Made by a program: the position numbers and the translations under genes
In this document: positions 9,018 through 18,023 of the stretch, piece by piece
Numbering within the stretch: the first letter of the stretch is position 1
Layout of the letters: each line of letters opens with the position of its first letter
Notes under the pieces: model-generated
The model's database searches: none
Seen by the model: the letters and a program-made list of their open reading frames with translations, nothing else
Told to the model about the DNA's origin: nothing
From: Acinetobacter sp. ANC 3929
Lineage (GTDB): Bacteria > Pseudomonadota > Gammaproteobacteria > Pseudomonadales > Moraxellaceae
Assembly: GCF_000369405.1 (NCBI RefSeq)
Contig: NZ_KB850000.1
Coordinates: 310,001 to 374,000 of the forward strand
Direction of reading: 5' to 3'
Length of the DNA stretch: 64,000 nt

Positions 9018-9081
9018 ATCATTGCAACAACAGGTTATTATTTATCAATATTTTATAGAAATAAAAAAGAGAGGGGAATAT

Positions 9082-9519
9082 ATGTCTCAACAATATGCAT
9101 ACGCGGGCTTCTGGATACGTGTTGGTGCAGCGATTATTGATTCAATCATTGTGATCGTTGCCATGATTCCATTAACCATGATTTTTGGTGGTGGAAATAC
9201 CACTGTTGCGTCTGATGGTTTCTCATCATTTCAATTTATGTCTACCGCAGATTGGATATGGCAAATTCTTGCCGCCGTATTTTACATTTTCTGCTGGATT
9301 AAATTTGCAGGAACACCGGGTAAACGTTTATTGCGTTTAAAAGTGTTGGATGAAAAAACGGGTGAAAATGTGACTGTTGGGCAAGCCATTATTCGCTACA
9401 TTGGTTATATTCCAGCAACTTTGGTGTTTTTTATTGGTTTAATCTGGGTGGCTTTTGATTCTAAAAAGCAGGGTTGGCATGACAAAATGGCGAAAACAGT
9501 TGTGGTAAAGGAACTGTAA
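9082..9519 (+). CDS. RDD family membrane protein
   Basis: A 145-residue inner-membrane protein with the RDD pattern: an N-terminal [13 protein letters not shown] segment (Arg and Asp within the first membrane helix), a middle helix pair, [14 protein letters not shown], and the C-terminal [17 protein letters not shown] signature. RDD proteins are proposed transporters or ion-handling membrane proteins, with no single accepted substrate. ATG 9082 is chosen because GAGAGGGGAA lies just upstream; the longer frame from 9022 adds 20 residues without a ribosome-binding site. It lies 64 bases after the hydrolase gene and may be cotranscribed with it. Confidence 0.85.
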   Translation: MSQQYAYAGFWIRVGAAIIDSIIVIVAMIPLTMIFGGGNTTVASDGFSSFQFMSTADWIWQILAAVFYIFCWIKFAGTPGKRLLRLKVLDEKTGENVTVGQAIIRYIGYIPATLVFFIGLIWVAFDSKKQGWHDKMAKTVVVKEL

Positions 9520-9578
9520 TTTAAATTTGTTTTAATGCTTTTGCTGAGCTTTGCAATAAAAATTTCATAAAATAGGAC

Positions 9579-9606
9579 TTGTGAATCAGTTCGCATGTCC
9601 TATAAT
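9579..9606 (+). promoter_or_regulatory. Candidate promoter for the leader region upstream of the barrel gene and mgtC
   Basis: TTGTGA (9579-9584) and a perfect TATAAT (9601-9606) are separated by 16 bases. The predicted transcript begins near 9613, which would give a leader of about 230 bases before the next long gene. Confidence 0.55.
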
Positions 9607-9635
9607 GCCGTTGAGTTTATTCACGGAGATCCTAA

Positions 9636-9692
9636 ATGGGAAGTTGTTCGAGGTTCGGGTTTAATAATGGATTAAACCAAAGCGAATACTGA
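9636..9692 (+). CDS. Possible 18-residue leader peptide ORF
   Basis: ATG at 9636 is preceded by CGGAGA at good spacing, and the frame runs 18 codons to TGA at 9690-9692 (product MGSCSRFGFNNGLNQSEY). An 8-bp inverted repeat (GGTTTAAT/ATTAAACC) lies within the ORF, and two alternative hairpins follow directly after the stop. This arrangement resembles a regulatory leader peptide, but nothing proves translation. I do not recognise the peptide. Confidence 0.35.
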   Translation: MGSCSRFGFNNGLNQSEY

Positions 9693-9734
9693 GCAAGTTA
9701 GCCTTTTAGGTTGGCTATCTTGCAATGAGATAGC
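9693..9734 (+). promoter_or_regulatory. Two mutually exclusive hairpins in the leader
   Basis: Hairpin A pairs 9693-9703 (GCAAGTTAGCC) with 9713-9723 (GGCTATCTTGC), with a single T-T mismatch. Hairpin B pairs 9714-9720 (GCTATCT) with 9728-9734 (AGATAGC). They share 9714-9720 and so cannot form together. Hairpin A begins one base after the leader ORF's stop. No clear T run follows B, so translational or Rho-linked control is as possible as classical attenuation. The rest of 9520-9842 shows no gene. Confidence 0.4.
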
Positions 9735-9842
9735 TTTGATATAAATCATTTTCACCCTTCTATAAAATTTTGCTGTATTCACAAAATTTATTGTATTGAC
9801 TGCAACCTGTTTAGTTTCTCACCTAAAAATGGGGAGAAGCCT

Positions 9843-10538
9843 ATGTTTTTTCACGCTTCCATTCAATGGTTTGCTGTTCTCAACGTATTTATATTGTGTG
9901 GATTGTTGTTCACACAAGAGAGTAAGGCTGGTCCACTCATCAATACAGATGATGTGTCTATTACTACAGCACAGCATTGTCAGCTAGAAAGTACTTATCG
10001 TTACAACAAAGATCGAACTTGGTCCTATCAAGTTGTACCTGCCTGTAACCTCACTCAGAATTTGGAGGTTTCATTGGGGTATCATTCAAGTAAAGACATT
10101 GATCAGATTCATGGTTTTTCAGCTCAAGCGAAGTCCATTCTAAAGCCAATGGACAATGATTGGGGTGTTGCCAGTAGCTTGCTGCTATCACGTGATGATG
10201 TTTTGCATCATGGTGGTGATTTGGACTGGTTTTTTAATGTTCCTGTGAGTTTCCAGCTTTTAGATCAACGTTTAGCTTTGGATACCAATGTAGGCTATCA
10301 GCATGCCGATGAACGCTTGCTACGTTGGGGCGTTGCCTCAACCTATACTGTGTCAGAGCGCGTTGGCCTAACACTTGAAACCTATAATCAAGATCGTCAA
10401 GCACCATTCTTCCAAACTGCGGTGCAGTATAGTCTTATTCCGAATATTCTCACCTTAGAAGCATCATTTGGTGATCGCTTACATCGTTTGAAACAGCATT
10501 GGTTTGGGCTGGGTATAAGTTATACGCTATCTTCATAA
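9843..10538 (+). CDS. Outer-membrane beta-barrel-like protein
   Basis: A 231-residue protein with an N-terminal signal peptide (hydrophobic FAVLNVFILCGLLF, cleavage likely after SKA). The mature part starts with GPLINTDDVSITTAQHCQLE, which resembles the opening of MetA-pathway/phenol-degradation-type outer membrane proteins (PF13557-like), and continues as alternating amphipathic strands ending in SYTLSS, consistent with a small barrel. GGGGAGAAG precedes the ATG. mgtC follows 56 bases downstream, so the two may form an operon behind the structured leader. Its substrate is unknown; the barrel assignment rests on pattern, not on a motif. Confidence 0.6.
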   Translation: MFFHASIQWFAVLNVFILCGLLFTQESKAGPLINTDDVSITTAQHCQLESTYRYNKDRTWSYQVVPACNLTQNLEVSLGYHSSKDIDQIHGFSAQAKSILKPMDNDWGVASSLLLSRDDVLHHGGDLDWFFNVPVSFQLLDQRLALDTNVGYQHADERLLRWGVASTYTVSERVGLTLETYNQDRQAPFFQTAVQYSLIPNILTLEASFGDRLHRLKQHWFGLGISYTLSS

Positions 10539-10594
10539 TTGCCTTAAATTGAGTTTATCCCTCATTAAAATTATTGATAATAAATAGGTGTAAG

Positions 10595-11314
10595 ATGCAA
10601 TTAAAATTTTTACAGAATATTGATTTATCAAATATCGCAGATACCTTGATCAGCCTGTCTGCCGCGTTCATTTTAGGTGCGTTAATCGGACTGGAACGCC
10701 AGTATCGACAACGCACAGCAGGATTGAGAACCAATGTTCTAGTTGCTGTTGGTGCTGCCATCTTTGTTGATATTGCAACCAATTTGACGGGTGCAGAAGG
10801 GGCAGTCCGTGTGATTGCCTATGTGGTATCAGGCATCGGTTTCTTGGGCGCAGGTGTCATTATGCGTCAGGAAGGCAATATTCATGGTTTAAATACGGCT
10901 GCGACACTTTGGTGTTCAGCAGCGGTTGGAGCTTCTGCAGGTTCGGATTTGATTATTGAAGCGGTGTTGGCCACTGGATTTATTTTAGCGGCAAATACGT
11001 TATTAAGACCGATTGTCCATGTGATTGACCGTCGTCCAATTGATGATGACACAGAAGTTTTACATGTCATCTATATTATTTGCGATCGCAGTCAGAGTAA
11101 GGTGGTGATGGACGAGTTGAATCTAACATTAAAACATCATAATTATCCTGCCAAAGATATTGATGTCACGCCATTTGGTGAAAAAGAAGTTGAAATTGAA
11201 GTGACTTTGATTGCTACCTCAATTGAAGCCGAAGAAGCACAGCATATTATTAATCATCTCAATGCCATGCCACAAATTAGACAAGCATTTTGGGATAAGA
11301 ATGCAATCAATTAG
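10595..11314 (+). CDS. MgtC/SapB family inner-membrane protein
   Basis: A 239-residue protein from ATG 10595, preceded by TAGGTG. The N-terminal membrane domain carries the MgtC signatures LGALIGLERQYRQRTAGLRTN and GIGFLGAGVIM, with GLNTAATLWCSAAVG after it; the C-terminal part (about 155-239) is a soluble ACT-like domain. MgtC proteins help bacteria survive magnesium limitation and macrophage passage, in Salmonella by affecting ATP synthase and phosphate uptake. Whether this homologue has that role is inference. Its placement behind a leader with a small ORF recalls, in outline only, the leader control of Salmonella mgtC. Confidence 0.88.
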   Translation: MQLKFLQNIDLSNIADTLISLSAAFILGALIGLERQYRQRTAGLRTNVLVAVGAAIFVDIATNLTGAEGAVRVIAYVVSGIGFLGAGVIMRQEGNIHGLNTAATLWCSAAVGASAGSDLIIEAVLATGFILAANTLLRPIVHVIDRRPIDDDTEVLHVIYIICDRSQSKVVMDELNLTLKHHNYPAKDIDVTPFGEKEVEIEVTLIATSIEAEEAQHIINHLNAMPQIRQAFWDKNAIN

Positions 11315-11428
11315 CCGTATTCTCCCTATTCTAAAGTATTGAATTGGGATGCATTATCCCATAAATGATATATAAGACTTTTATTGTTTCACATAAAATG
11401 AAACCAGCTTGAAAACAATGAGAACAGT

Positions 11429-13261
11429 ATGAGTTCAGAAGCACATTCAATCAGTTTAATTGCGCCAGTGGTTTTGTTGGCTGCTGCTGTTATTGCCGTC
11501 CCTATTTTTAAACGTATTGGGTTGGGTTCAGTCTTAGGTTATCTCATCGCAGGATTGATTATTGGTCCATTTGGTTTTGCCTTTTTCCACGATTCGGCCT
11601 CGATTCTGCATATCGCAGAACTGGGGATCGTGATGTATTTATTCGTGATTGGTCTGGAAATGCAGCCTTCACATTTATGGAGTTTAAGGCGTGAAATCTT
11701 TGGCTTAGGAACTTTGCAAATTATTGCCTGCGCCTTGGCCTTGACCGGTGTCGGGATTTTATTTGGTTTTACTTGGCAGGTTGCATTCATTGGCGCGGCT
11801 GGCTTTGTCTTGACCTCAACCGCTATTGTGATGCAGCTTTTGGGTGATCGAGGAGATATTGCTCAACCACAAGGCCAAAAGATTGTCGCAATTTTATTAT
11901 TTGAAGATTTATTGATTGTCCCCTTACTGGCCATCGTTGCTTTTATGGCACCCAATCACGTGGTTGAGACCACCTCAACCCGTTTAGAAAGTATCGGCAT
12001 TGGCTTAATTGCGATTGCAGGTTTAATTGCTGCAGGGTACTGGTTGTTAAATCCACTGTTTAGATTGCTGGCCGCTGCAAAAGCACGAGAAGTGATGACT
12101 GCGGCAGCATTGCTCGTCGTTTTAGGTGCAGCCTTGCTGATGCAAGTCAGTGGCCTTTCGATGGCGATGGGGGCTTTCTTGGCAGGGGTGCTGTTGTCTG
12201 AGTCAACCTTTAGACATCAAATTGAAGCAGATATCGAACCCTTTCGTGGCTTGTTATTGGGGCTTTTCTTCCTCGGTGTTGGAATGTCACTGGACTTATC
12301 TGTCGTTGCACAGAATTGGCAGCTGATCGTCAGTGGTGTTCTAGCCATGATGTTTGCTAAAGCGTTGATGATTTACATCGTGGCACGTGTCACCAAGAGC
12401 CCACATACTGAAGCTTTAGATCGAGCATTATTGATGGCACAGGGCGGTGAGTTTGCCTTTGTCCTGTTTGCGGCTGCAGTTAGTGCCCAAGTGATTGATA
12501 ATTCGGTGAAGTCGAATCTCACGGCGATTGTGGTCTTGTCGATGGTCTTGACCCCAATTTTAGGCATTATCTTTAAGCGTTTCACTGAAACCAAAGATGA
12601 GATAAATTTGGATAATGTAAATATTGCTGAAGGCTTAAGTGGCAGTGTTCTGATGATTGGCTTTGGTCGTTTTGGACAGGTCACCAGTCAATTGCTTTTG
12701 GCAAGAGGTGTCGATGTTACGATTATCGATAATGACATCGACATGATTCAAAATGCCGAGAAATTTGGCTTCAAAATTTATTATGGCGATGGTTGTCGTT
12801 TAGATATTTTACATGCTTCAGGCGCATCTTCCGCTCAAGCTATCGTAGTTTGTGTGGACAGTAAAGACACTACCAATCGAATTGTCGAGTTGGTTACGCA
12901 TGAGTTTCCGTTGGCCAAACTGCTGGTTCGTTCTTATGACCGTGAACATTCACTCTATTTAGTCAAACAAAAAGTGGATTATATGATCCGTGAAACCTTT
13001 GAATCGGCGATTAAGTTCGGTGGTGTGATTTTACAAGAGCTGGGTGTTGATGAAGATGAAGTGCAACGCATTAGTGACGAAATTCGTGATCGCGATGATG
13101 AGCGTTTTGAAACAGAGATCGCTGCCGATGATGTTTATGCAGGTGTAGGCTTGCAATATACACATTCACATCCACGTCCAACAGCACCATTGATCCGTCC
13201 TAAAAAAGCAGGACGTATTTTAAATGATGAAGAAGCACAGAAGAATTTGGAGGAAAAGTAG
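11429..13261 (+). CDS. CPA2 family monovalent cation:proton antiporter with TrkA-N domain
   Basis: 610 residues, with an N-terminal Na+/H+ exchanger-type membrane domain (about 1-385, some 12 helices, including the FEDLLIVPLLAI segment and the GGEFAFVLF segment) and a C-terminal RCK/TrkA-N domain starting with GSVLMIGFGRFGQ near residue 404, a Rossmann nucleotide-binding fold. This is the KefB/KefC/YbaL architecture: potassium or proton antiport gated by cytosolic ligands. The tail after about 540 is charged and family-variable. I cannot tell KefB, KefC and YbaL types apart by eye. A strong shared terminator follows. Confidence 0.9.
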   Translation: MSSEAHSISLIAPVVLLAAAVIAVPIFKRIGLGSVLGYLIAGLIIGPFGFAFFHDSASILHIAELGIVMYLFVIGLEMQPSHLWSLRREIFGLGTLQIIACALALTGVGILFGFTWQVAFIGAAGFVLTSTAIVMQLLGDRGDIAQPQGQKIVAILLFEDLLIVPLLAIVAFMAPNHVVETTSTRLESIGIGLIAIAGLIAAGYWLLNPLFRLLAAAKAREVMTAAALLVVLGAALLMQVSGLSMAMGAFLAGVLLSESTFRHQIEADIEPFRGLLLGLFFLGVGMSLDLSVVAQNWQLIVSGVLAMMFAKALMIYIVARVTKSPHTEALDRALLMAQGGEFAFVLFAAAVSAQVIDNSVKSNLTAIVVLSMVLTPILGIIFKRFTETKDEINLDNVNIAEGLSGSVLMIGFGRFGQVTSQLLLARGVDVTIIDNDIDMIQNAEKFGFKIYYGDGCRLDILHASGASSAQAIVVCVDSKDTTNRIVELVTHEFPLAKLLVRSYDREHSLYLVKQKVDYMIRETFESAIKFGGVILQELGVDEDEVQRISDEIRDRDDERFETEIAADDVYAGVGLQYTHSHPRPTAPLIRPKKAGRILNDEEAQKNLEEK

Positions 13262-13291
13262 CATTTAAACCATGATCCTCCCATGATTTCG

Positions 13292-13325
13292 AATAAGCCT
13301 TAGTTCATCTAAGGCTTATTTTTTG
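13292..13325. terminator. Bidirectional terminator between antiporter and benE-like genes
   Basis: Twelve-base-pair stem (13292-13303 with 13309-13320), loop TTCAT, with a T run on the plus side. The stop codon of the minus-strand transporter (13309-13311) lies within the stem. Confidence 0.88.
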
Positions 13326-14487
13326 CTTTAAATCTAAATAAGATCAGCACAAAGATACCTAACAATAAACCCCAAAATGCTGAACCAATTCCCCAAAACT
13401 GAATACCAGAAGCACTGCATAAAAAGGTAAGCAGTGCGGCTTCACGTTCTTCAACATTTGAGAAAGCAACTGCAATGTTATGGCTAATTGTCGCGAATAA
13501 GGCAATTCCAGCCAAAGCAACGATGAAGATTTGCGGGAATGACATCAGCAGGCTAACTAAAGTTGCTGCAAAAAGCCCCATGAGAATATAAAACAATCCA
13601 CAGCTGATGCCTGCAATATAACGTTTGCTTGGGTCTGGATGCACTTGATCATCCAAGCTAACTGCGGCACTAATTGCTGCCAAGTTGTTTGAAAAGCAGC
13701 CGAAAGGAGCAAATACTGCGTGTGCAATACCTGTCCAACCGACCAATTGATTGACATGTGGGTGGTAGCCATAGCTTTTGATCATGGCAATACCTGGAAG
13801 GTTCTGTGACGTCATATTGATGACGAACAGGGGTAATGCCAGACCAAGTAAAGCAGACCATGAGAATGAGGGTTGCATCCAGATCGGTTGAGTCAGTGAC
13901 CATGTGATTGCTTGTAGTTTAAAGTCAATAAACAATGGGCAAATTGCAGCACCTAAAATCACGGTCAGCACAATGCTATAACGTGGAAATAAGCGTTTCG
14001 AAACCAGATAAATCACCAGCATGCTCAGTACAAAACCAAGATGGCTTTCTAAGCTACTGAAAATTTGGATACCAAACTTTAACAGGATTCCTGCCAGCAT
14101 GGCACAGGTTAAACTCTGAGGAATATGTGCTAAAAATTTTTGGAAGATACCTGAGAAACCAACAATCGCAATCGCAATACCGCAGATGAGGAAGGCGCCT
14201 ATCGCCTCATAGAGATCATAATGTCCAGTAGAGGCAATGATTAAAGCAATCCCTGGCGTTGACCAGGCGGTGGCTACAGGATATTTGTACTTCCAAGAAA
14301 GAAGTAGGCCTGATAATCCAATGGCAAGACCCAAGGCCCAAAACCACGAGCTGATTTGAGCGGTGTTGGCACCTAAAGACTGAGCACCTTGGATCACCAA
14401 GATTGCAGAAACACTAATACCAATCAGGAAGGTGATAAAACCAGCGAAAACAGCAGGGATTGAAAAATCTTGGATAAGACGTTGCAT
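13309..14487 (-). CDS. BenE family (benzoate:H+ symporter-like) transporter
   Basis: A 392-residue polytopic inner-membrane protein with about 12 hydrophobic segments. The PVATAWSTPGIALI segment near residue 70 and the later NLPGIAMIKSYGYHP segment are typical of the BenE/YdcO family. BenE was characterised in Acinetobacter as a benzoate permease, but no ben or cat genes are next to this copy, so the real substrate may differ. Its stop codon is embedded in the shared terminator. Confidence 0.85.
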   Translation of the reverse strand: MQRLIQDFSIPAVFAGFITFLIGISVSAILVIQGAQSLGANTAQISSWFWALGLAIGLSGLLLSWKYKYPVATAWSTPGIALIIASTGHYDLYEAIGAFLICGIAIAIVGFSGIFQKFLAHIPQSLTCAMLAGILLKFGIQIFSSLESHLGFVLSMLVIYLVSKRLFPRYSIVLTVILGAAICPLFIDFKLQAITWSLTQPIWMQPSFSWSALLGLALPLFVINMTSQNLPGIAMIKSYGYHPHVNQLVGWTGIAHAVFAPFGCFSNNLAAISAAVSLDDQVHPDPSKRYIAGISCGLFYILMGLFAATLVSLLMSFPQIFIVALAGIALFATISHNIAVAFSNVEEREAALLTFLCSASGIQFWGIGSAFWGLLLGIFVLILFRFKAKNKP

Positions 14488-14595
14488 CTATGCATCTATA
14501 CTTGTTTAAAATTTGTTGAAAAGTATATCGTTAATGTGCACTAAATCGTAGTTCTAAGATGATTGAATAAATTGATCATTTGATCAAAGTTCTGA

Positions 14596-15246
14596 TTAGG
14601 AAATGGTAGAGGTTGCCAATCTTAAACCAAAACCAAAAAACAGGATGCCAACCAAACAAATGCCAGTTGCTGCCAGCTTATAATTATGCTTAAAAAAGCC
14701 TGCCAATTTAATCCCTGAAAAAATCAAGGCAGTTAAATAGCTGAAACTGATGATTTGCAGAATGATTGCCAGAATTAAAAAACTTAATGCGGGATAGGCA
14801 TAACTTGGCTCAACAAACTGAACGAAGAAAGAGAGGAAAAACAAGATTGCTTTAGGATTTAGTAAGCTAATACTGAGTGCGGTACGGTAGGGATGAATCT
14901 GGTCGAGTTTAGGTAAATCAGCAAGTTCAGCATTATGCGGTGGATTTTTCCAAGTCTGATAAGCACCCTGTAATAGCTTAAAACCTAAGTAAGCGAGATA
15001 ACATGCACCCGTTAATTTGAGAATAATAAACAGAATGGGAAATGCTTTGAGTAAAGATGCTGCACCCAATACGGTACAGAGAATTAAAATAAAGTCGCCT
15101 GTAAATACCCCACAAGCGGCAGCATAACCTGTACGGATACCATAGCGAGAGGCCACTGACATCACATATAAAGAGTTCGGGCCGGGAAGTAACACAATTA
15201 AGATTGTACCAATAATATAAGTGGTTAAATCTGTTATGCCGAACAC
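14596..15246 (-). CDS. leuE: LysE family amino-acid exporter, LeuE-like
   Basis: 216 residues with six predicted membrane helices. The N-terminal LIVLLPGPNSLYVM motif is the LysE/RhtB signature, and GYAAACGVFTGD, LGFKLL and LNPKAILFFLSFFVQF match E. coli LeuE closely in order and spacing. LeuE exports leucine and some analogues at the inner membrane. The gene follows tal on the same strand but a terminator separates them, so it is probably transcribed alone. Specificity for leucine is inferred from similarity. Confidence 0.82.
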   Translation of the reverse strand: MFGITDLTTYIIGTILIVLLPGPNSLYVMSVASRYGIRTGYAAACGVFTGDFILILCTVLGAASLLKAFPILFIILKLTGACYLAYLGFKLLQGAYQTWKNPPHNAELADLPKLDQIHPYRTALSISLLNPKAILFFLSFFVQFVEPSYAYPALSFLILAIILQIISFSYLTALIFSGIKLAGFFKHNYKLAATGICLVGILFFGFGLRLATSTIS

Positions 15247-15261
15247 GATGAACTCATTAAA

Positions 15262-15299
15262 AAAACCGATTTTCGCTAATATAACAAAAACCGGTTTTT
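15262..15299 (-). terminator. tal terminator
   Basis: Read on the minus strand, AAAACCG plus a GTTTTT extension pairs with GAAAAT and CGGTTTT around an 11-base loop, followed by a T run. It lies between tal and leuE. Confidence 0.65.
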
Positions 15300-15319
15300 A
15301 TAGGTGAAAAATCGACTAA

Positions 15320-16309
15320 TTATGGTTTGATTTCAGCATCAATACCAAAAGATTGACGCAGTAATAAACTGAGCTGATCACGGGCTTTGATAAACCCATC
15401 AATCCCACCTTGCAGTAATTGAAATGCCATCAAGTCTTGTTCAAGTTCGGCTTTAAAACTGTCTTTGCTTTGAGCAGGGCGTTCAATTTTTTCTGCTTGT
15501 TGAGCAAATTCAGCACTGAGTTGGGGCTCAATAACCTGTTGGTCTTGTTGTAACTGAGCCAATAGATTTGGTGCGATCGTGAGTAAGTCACACCCTGCAA
15601 GACCAAGGACTTGTGCAGTGCTACGGAAACTAGCTCCCATCACTTGAGTTGGAATACCATGCTGTTTGTAATAGTTATAAATCTTCTTCACAGAAAGCAC
15701 ACCCGGATCTTTGGAGATTGGGTATTGCTCTACACCTTCAGCTTTTTTATACCAATCCAAAATACGCCCAACAAAAGGAGAGATCAGGGTCACTTTTGCA
15801 TCTGCACAGGCTTGCGCTTGATGTAAGCCAAACAATAAAGTGAGGTTACAAGGAATTCCTTCAGCCTCTAGGACCTTGGCTGCTTGGATCCCTTCCCAAG
15901 TAGATGCAATTTTAATCAGGATGCGCGATTGTTCAACGCCATAACCTTGGTAAAGTTTTGATAATTCACGGGCTTTGGCAATCGTCGCGTCAGTATCATA
16001 AGAAAGTGAAGCATCAACCTCTGTTGAAACACGACCCTCAATCAGTTTTAAAATTTCGACGCCGAATTTTACAGTTAAAATATCAATGGTACGTTCGATT
16101 AATTCATCACTTTGATAGCCTTCCTGCTTTGCTTGCGTATATGCATCTTCAATCAGTTCTTTGCTTTCTGGTTGTTCAGCGGCAGCAGTAATCAGTGATG
16201 GATTAGTTGTTGCATCTAAGGGGCGAAACTTTTCGATCGCCTCTAGATCACTACTATCGGCAACAACGGTGGTCAAATTTTTTAATTGGTCTAATGCGGT
16301 CTGAGTCAT
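15320..16309 (-). CDS. tal: Transaldolase
   Basis: Transfers a dihydroxyacetone unit between sugar phosphates in the non-oxidative pentose phosphate pathway. 329 residues from ATG 16309, the usual length for the TalB type; the longer frame starts with TTG and adds nothing conserved. The PLDATTNPSLI motif is near residue 30, and the Schiff-base Lys is in ILIKIASTWEG near residue 133. GASFRS and the GCDLLTIAP segment are also typical. The divergently placed aceR upstream and a terminator downstream suggest it is transcribed alone. Confidence 0.96.
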   Translation of the reverse strand: MTQTALDQLKNLTTVVADSSDLEAIEKFRPLDATTNPSLITAAAEQPESKELIEDAYTQAKQEGYQSDELIERTIDILTVKFGVEILKLIEGRVSTEVDASLSYDTDATIAKARELSKLYQGYGVEQSRILIKIASTWEGIQAAKVLEAEGIPCNLTLLFGLHQAQACADAKVTLISPFVGRILDWYKKAEGVEQYPISKDPGVLSVKKIYNYYKQHGIPTQVMGASFRSTAQVLGLAGCDLLTIAPNLLAQLQQDQQVIEPQLSAEFAQQAEKIERPAQSKDSFKAELEQDLMAFQLLQGGIDGFIKARDQLSLLLRQSFGIDAEIKP

Positions 16310-16423
16310 TGATATCGCGTTCTTAATAAACAATATTATTGGTAATTTCTTTTATAACACAATCTAGCCGAAAGCAAAGCATCGCTTTTGTTGGCAGCGC
16401 TCTTCCTTAAGGTTATCTTTGTA

Positions 16424-17314
16424 TTACTTGGTGTGCTGACGTTGTGTACGAATATGATCAATCAAGAACCTTGCTGCGGCACCTAATTCACTTTCTCTGC
16501 TCCACACCAGATCAACATAATATTCAAATTTTGGTGTGAAATCATAAAGCTCCAAGATTTTTAACTTTTTCTTAAGCTCTGGGTTCTCATTAAACATTTC
16601 TAAAGGAAGCACTCCCCAGCCTAAGTTACGTACAATCATCATACTCGCAGAATGGTGATTGTCTGTTCGCCAATAGTCTTTTGAATAAAGCAGTTCTGGT
16701 TTTATGGTGTTATCACGGCTAGCGACAACGATTTGCCGTGTCTGCACCATTTGCTCAAATGACACTTGATCAAGTTCTGCTAAAGGATGGTTTTTAGCAA
16801 TCACGGGAACCAAGGCTTCTCGCTTTAACTCAACAAATTGTTCTCGACTGTCCAATTGCTCTCGTTCAAACATTAGAGCAAGTTGCGCCGATTGATCAAG
16901 CAGCATCTGTAGGGCATCTTCTTGCGGTGCAGAGAAGATGTTGATTGCTAAACTTGGAAAGTGTTGCCCAAGCAGGGTGATGTAATCAGTCCAGTTGGTA
17001 TGCAATAGCTCAGAAACCACCACAATATTCAGAGTGGATTCTAGTCCAGTACTTAAGGCATGGGCATGTTGCTTCCATTGATTCATTTCAATCAACAATT
17101 GCTGGGTTTTCTCATACAGCACCATTGCCTCTGCTGTCGGAACGGGTTCACGTCCAACACGTTCAAATAAGTTGAGATTGAGGTCAATTTCTAAATTGGC
17201 AATGGACATACTGACCGCAGAAGGTACTTTGCCTAATTTGCGTGCTGCAGCTGAAAAAGAGCCTGTTTCAATCACGGTTTGAAACATGAGTAATTGTTCT
17301 TGATTAATATTCAT
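16424..17314 (-). CDS. aceR: LysR family regulator, AceR-like
   Basis: 296-residue LysR-type regulator: N-terminal winged helix-turn-helix (ETGSFSAAARKLGKVPSAVSM, residues 17-37, recognition helix included) and a C-terminal periplasmic-binding-protein-like effector domain. It is divergent from the aceI-type gene with 88 bases between the start codons. In A. baumannii, AceR sits in this position and activates aceI in response to chlorhexidine; I assign the name by context and family, not by a residue-level match. A short palindrome ATTGATCAAT (17345-17354) in the gap could be part of the LysR binding site. Confidence 0.78.
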   Translation of the reverse strand: MNINQEQLLMFQTVIETGSFSAAARKLGKVPSAVSMSIANLEIDLNLNLFERVGREPVPTAEAMVLYEKTQQLLIEMNQWKQHAHALSTGLESTLNIVVVSELLHTNWTDYITLLGQHFPSLAINIFSAPQEDALQMLLDQSAQLALMFEREQLDSREQFVELKREALVPVIAKNHPLAELDQVSFEQMVQTRQIVVASRDNTIKPELLYSKDYWRTDNHHSASMMIVRNLGWGVLPLEMFNENPELKKKLKILELYDFTPKFEYYVDLVWSRESELGAAARFLIDHIRTQRQHTK

Positions 17315-17402
17315 CTGTCAAAAAAACTGAAAGAACCTGATTGGATTGATCAATATTATAAAAATAAAATAGCGACTATCCAAACAACAGAGTGTTATAG
17401 AA

Positions 17403-17831
17403 ATGTTGATTTCCAAAAGAAGACTCGTTCATGCAATTAGCTATGAAGTGATTTTATTGGTCATCATCGCAATTGCGTTAAGTTTTATTTTTAGTATGCC
17501 ACTTGAAGTAACAGGTATTCTCGGTACGATCATGGCTGTGATTTCCGTATTCTGGAATATGATCTTTAACCATTACTTTGAGAAAATTGAGCATAAATAT
17601 CAATGGGAAAGAACGATCCCAGTACGTATTCTACATGCAATTGGATTTGAAGGCGGCCTGATGCTTGCGACAATCCCTATTATTGCGTATTTAATGAACA
17701 TGAGCTTTATTGAAGCTTTGATTCTAGATTTTGGTTTGACGATGTGTATTTTGATTTATACATTTATCTTCCAATGGTGTTATGACATTGTGGAAGGGCG
17801 TTTCTTTCCAAATGCAAAACTTGCATCTTAA
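17403..17831 (+). CDS. aceI: PACE family chlorhexidine efflux protein AceI
   Basis: 142 residues with four membrane helices arranged as two PACE/BTP repeats. The sequence closely follows A. baumannii AceI: it begins MLISKRRLVHAISYE, with the conserved Glu at residue 15 essential for transport in AceI, followed by FWNMIFNHYFEKIEHKY and later FEGGLMLATIPIIAY and FQWCYDIVEGRFFPNAK. PACE proteins export chlorhexidine and some short-chain diamines using the proton gradient at the inner membrane. The adjacent divergent LysR gene matches the known aceR-aceI arrangement. A terminator follows. Confidence 0.94.
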   Translation: MLISKRRLVHAISYEVILLVIIAIALSFIFSMPLEVTGILGTIMAVISVFWNMIFNHYFEKIEHKYQWERTIPVRILHAIGFEGGLMLATIPIIAYLMNMSFIEALILDFGLTMCILIYTFIFQWCYDIVEGRFFPNAKLAS

Positions 17832-17845
17832 TCATGAGACCATCT

Positions 17846-17883
17846 AAAGCATTCTTCGGAATTTTCTGGAGAATGCTTTTTTA
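17846..17883 (+). terminator. aceI terminator
   Basis: AAAGCATTCT (17846-17855) pairs with AGAATGCTTT (17870-17879), followed by a T run. Confidence 0.85.
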
Positions 17884-18023
17884 TTTTCATCAAATTAGGG
17901 TGGTTTGATTACAGTATTAATAAAGTCAGAAGCACAAAGTTTATTTAATATCGGAAGAGAAAATTTTAGAAAAATAGTAAAAAGATAAAGATTTCATCAT
18001 GCTAGATTGTAGGAGAATAAAAA

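Noticed and set aside
9796..9987. A 63-codon plus-strand frame before the outer-membrane gene
   Set aside because: It overlaps the barrel gene in another frame, has no ribosome-binding site, and its residues look like a frame shadow.
11386..11404. GTTTCA/TGAAAC inverted repeat before the antiporter gene as an operator
   Set aside because: Short, AT-rich and without link to a recognisable promoter; may be chance.
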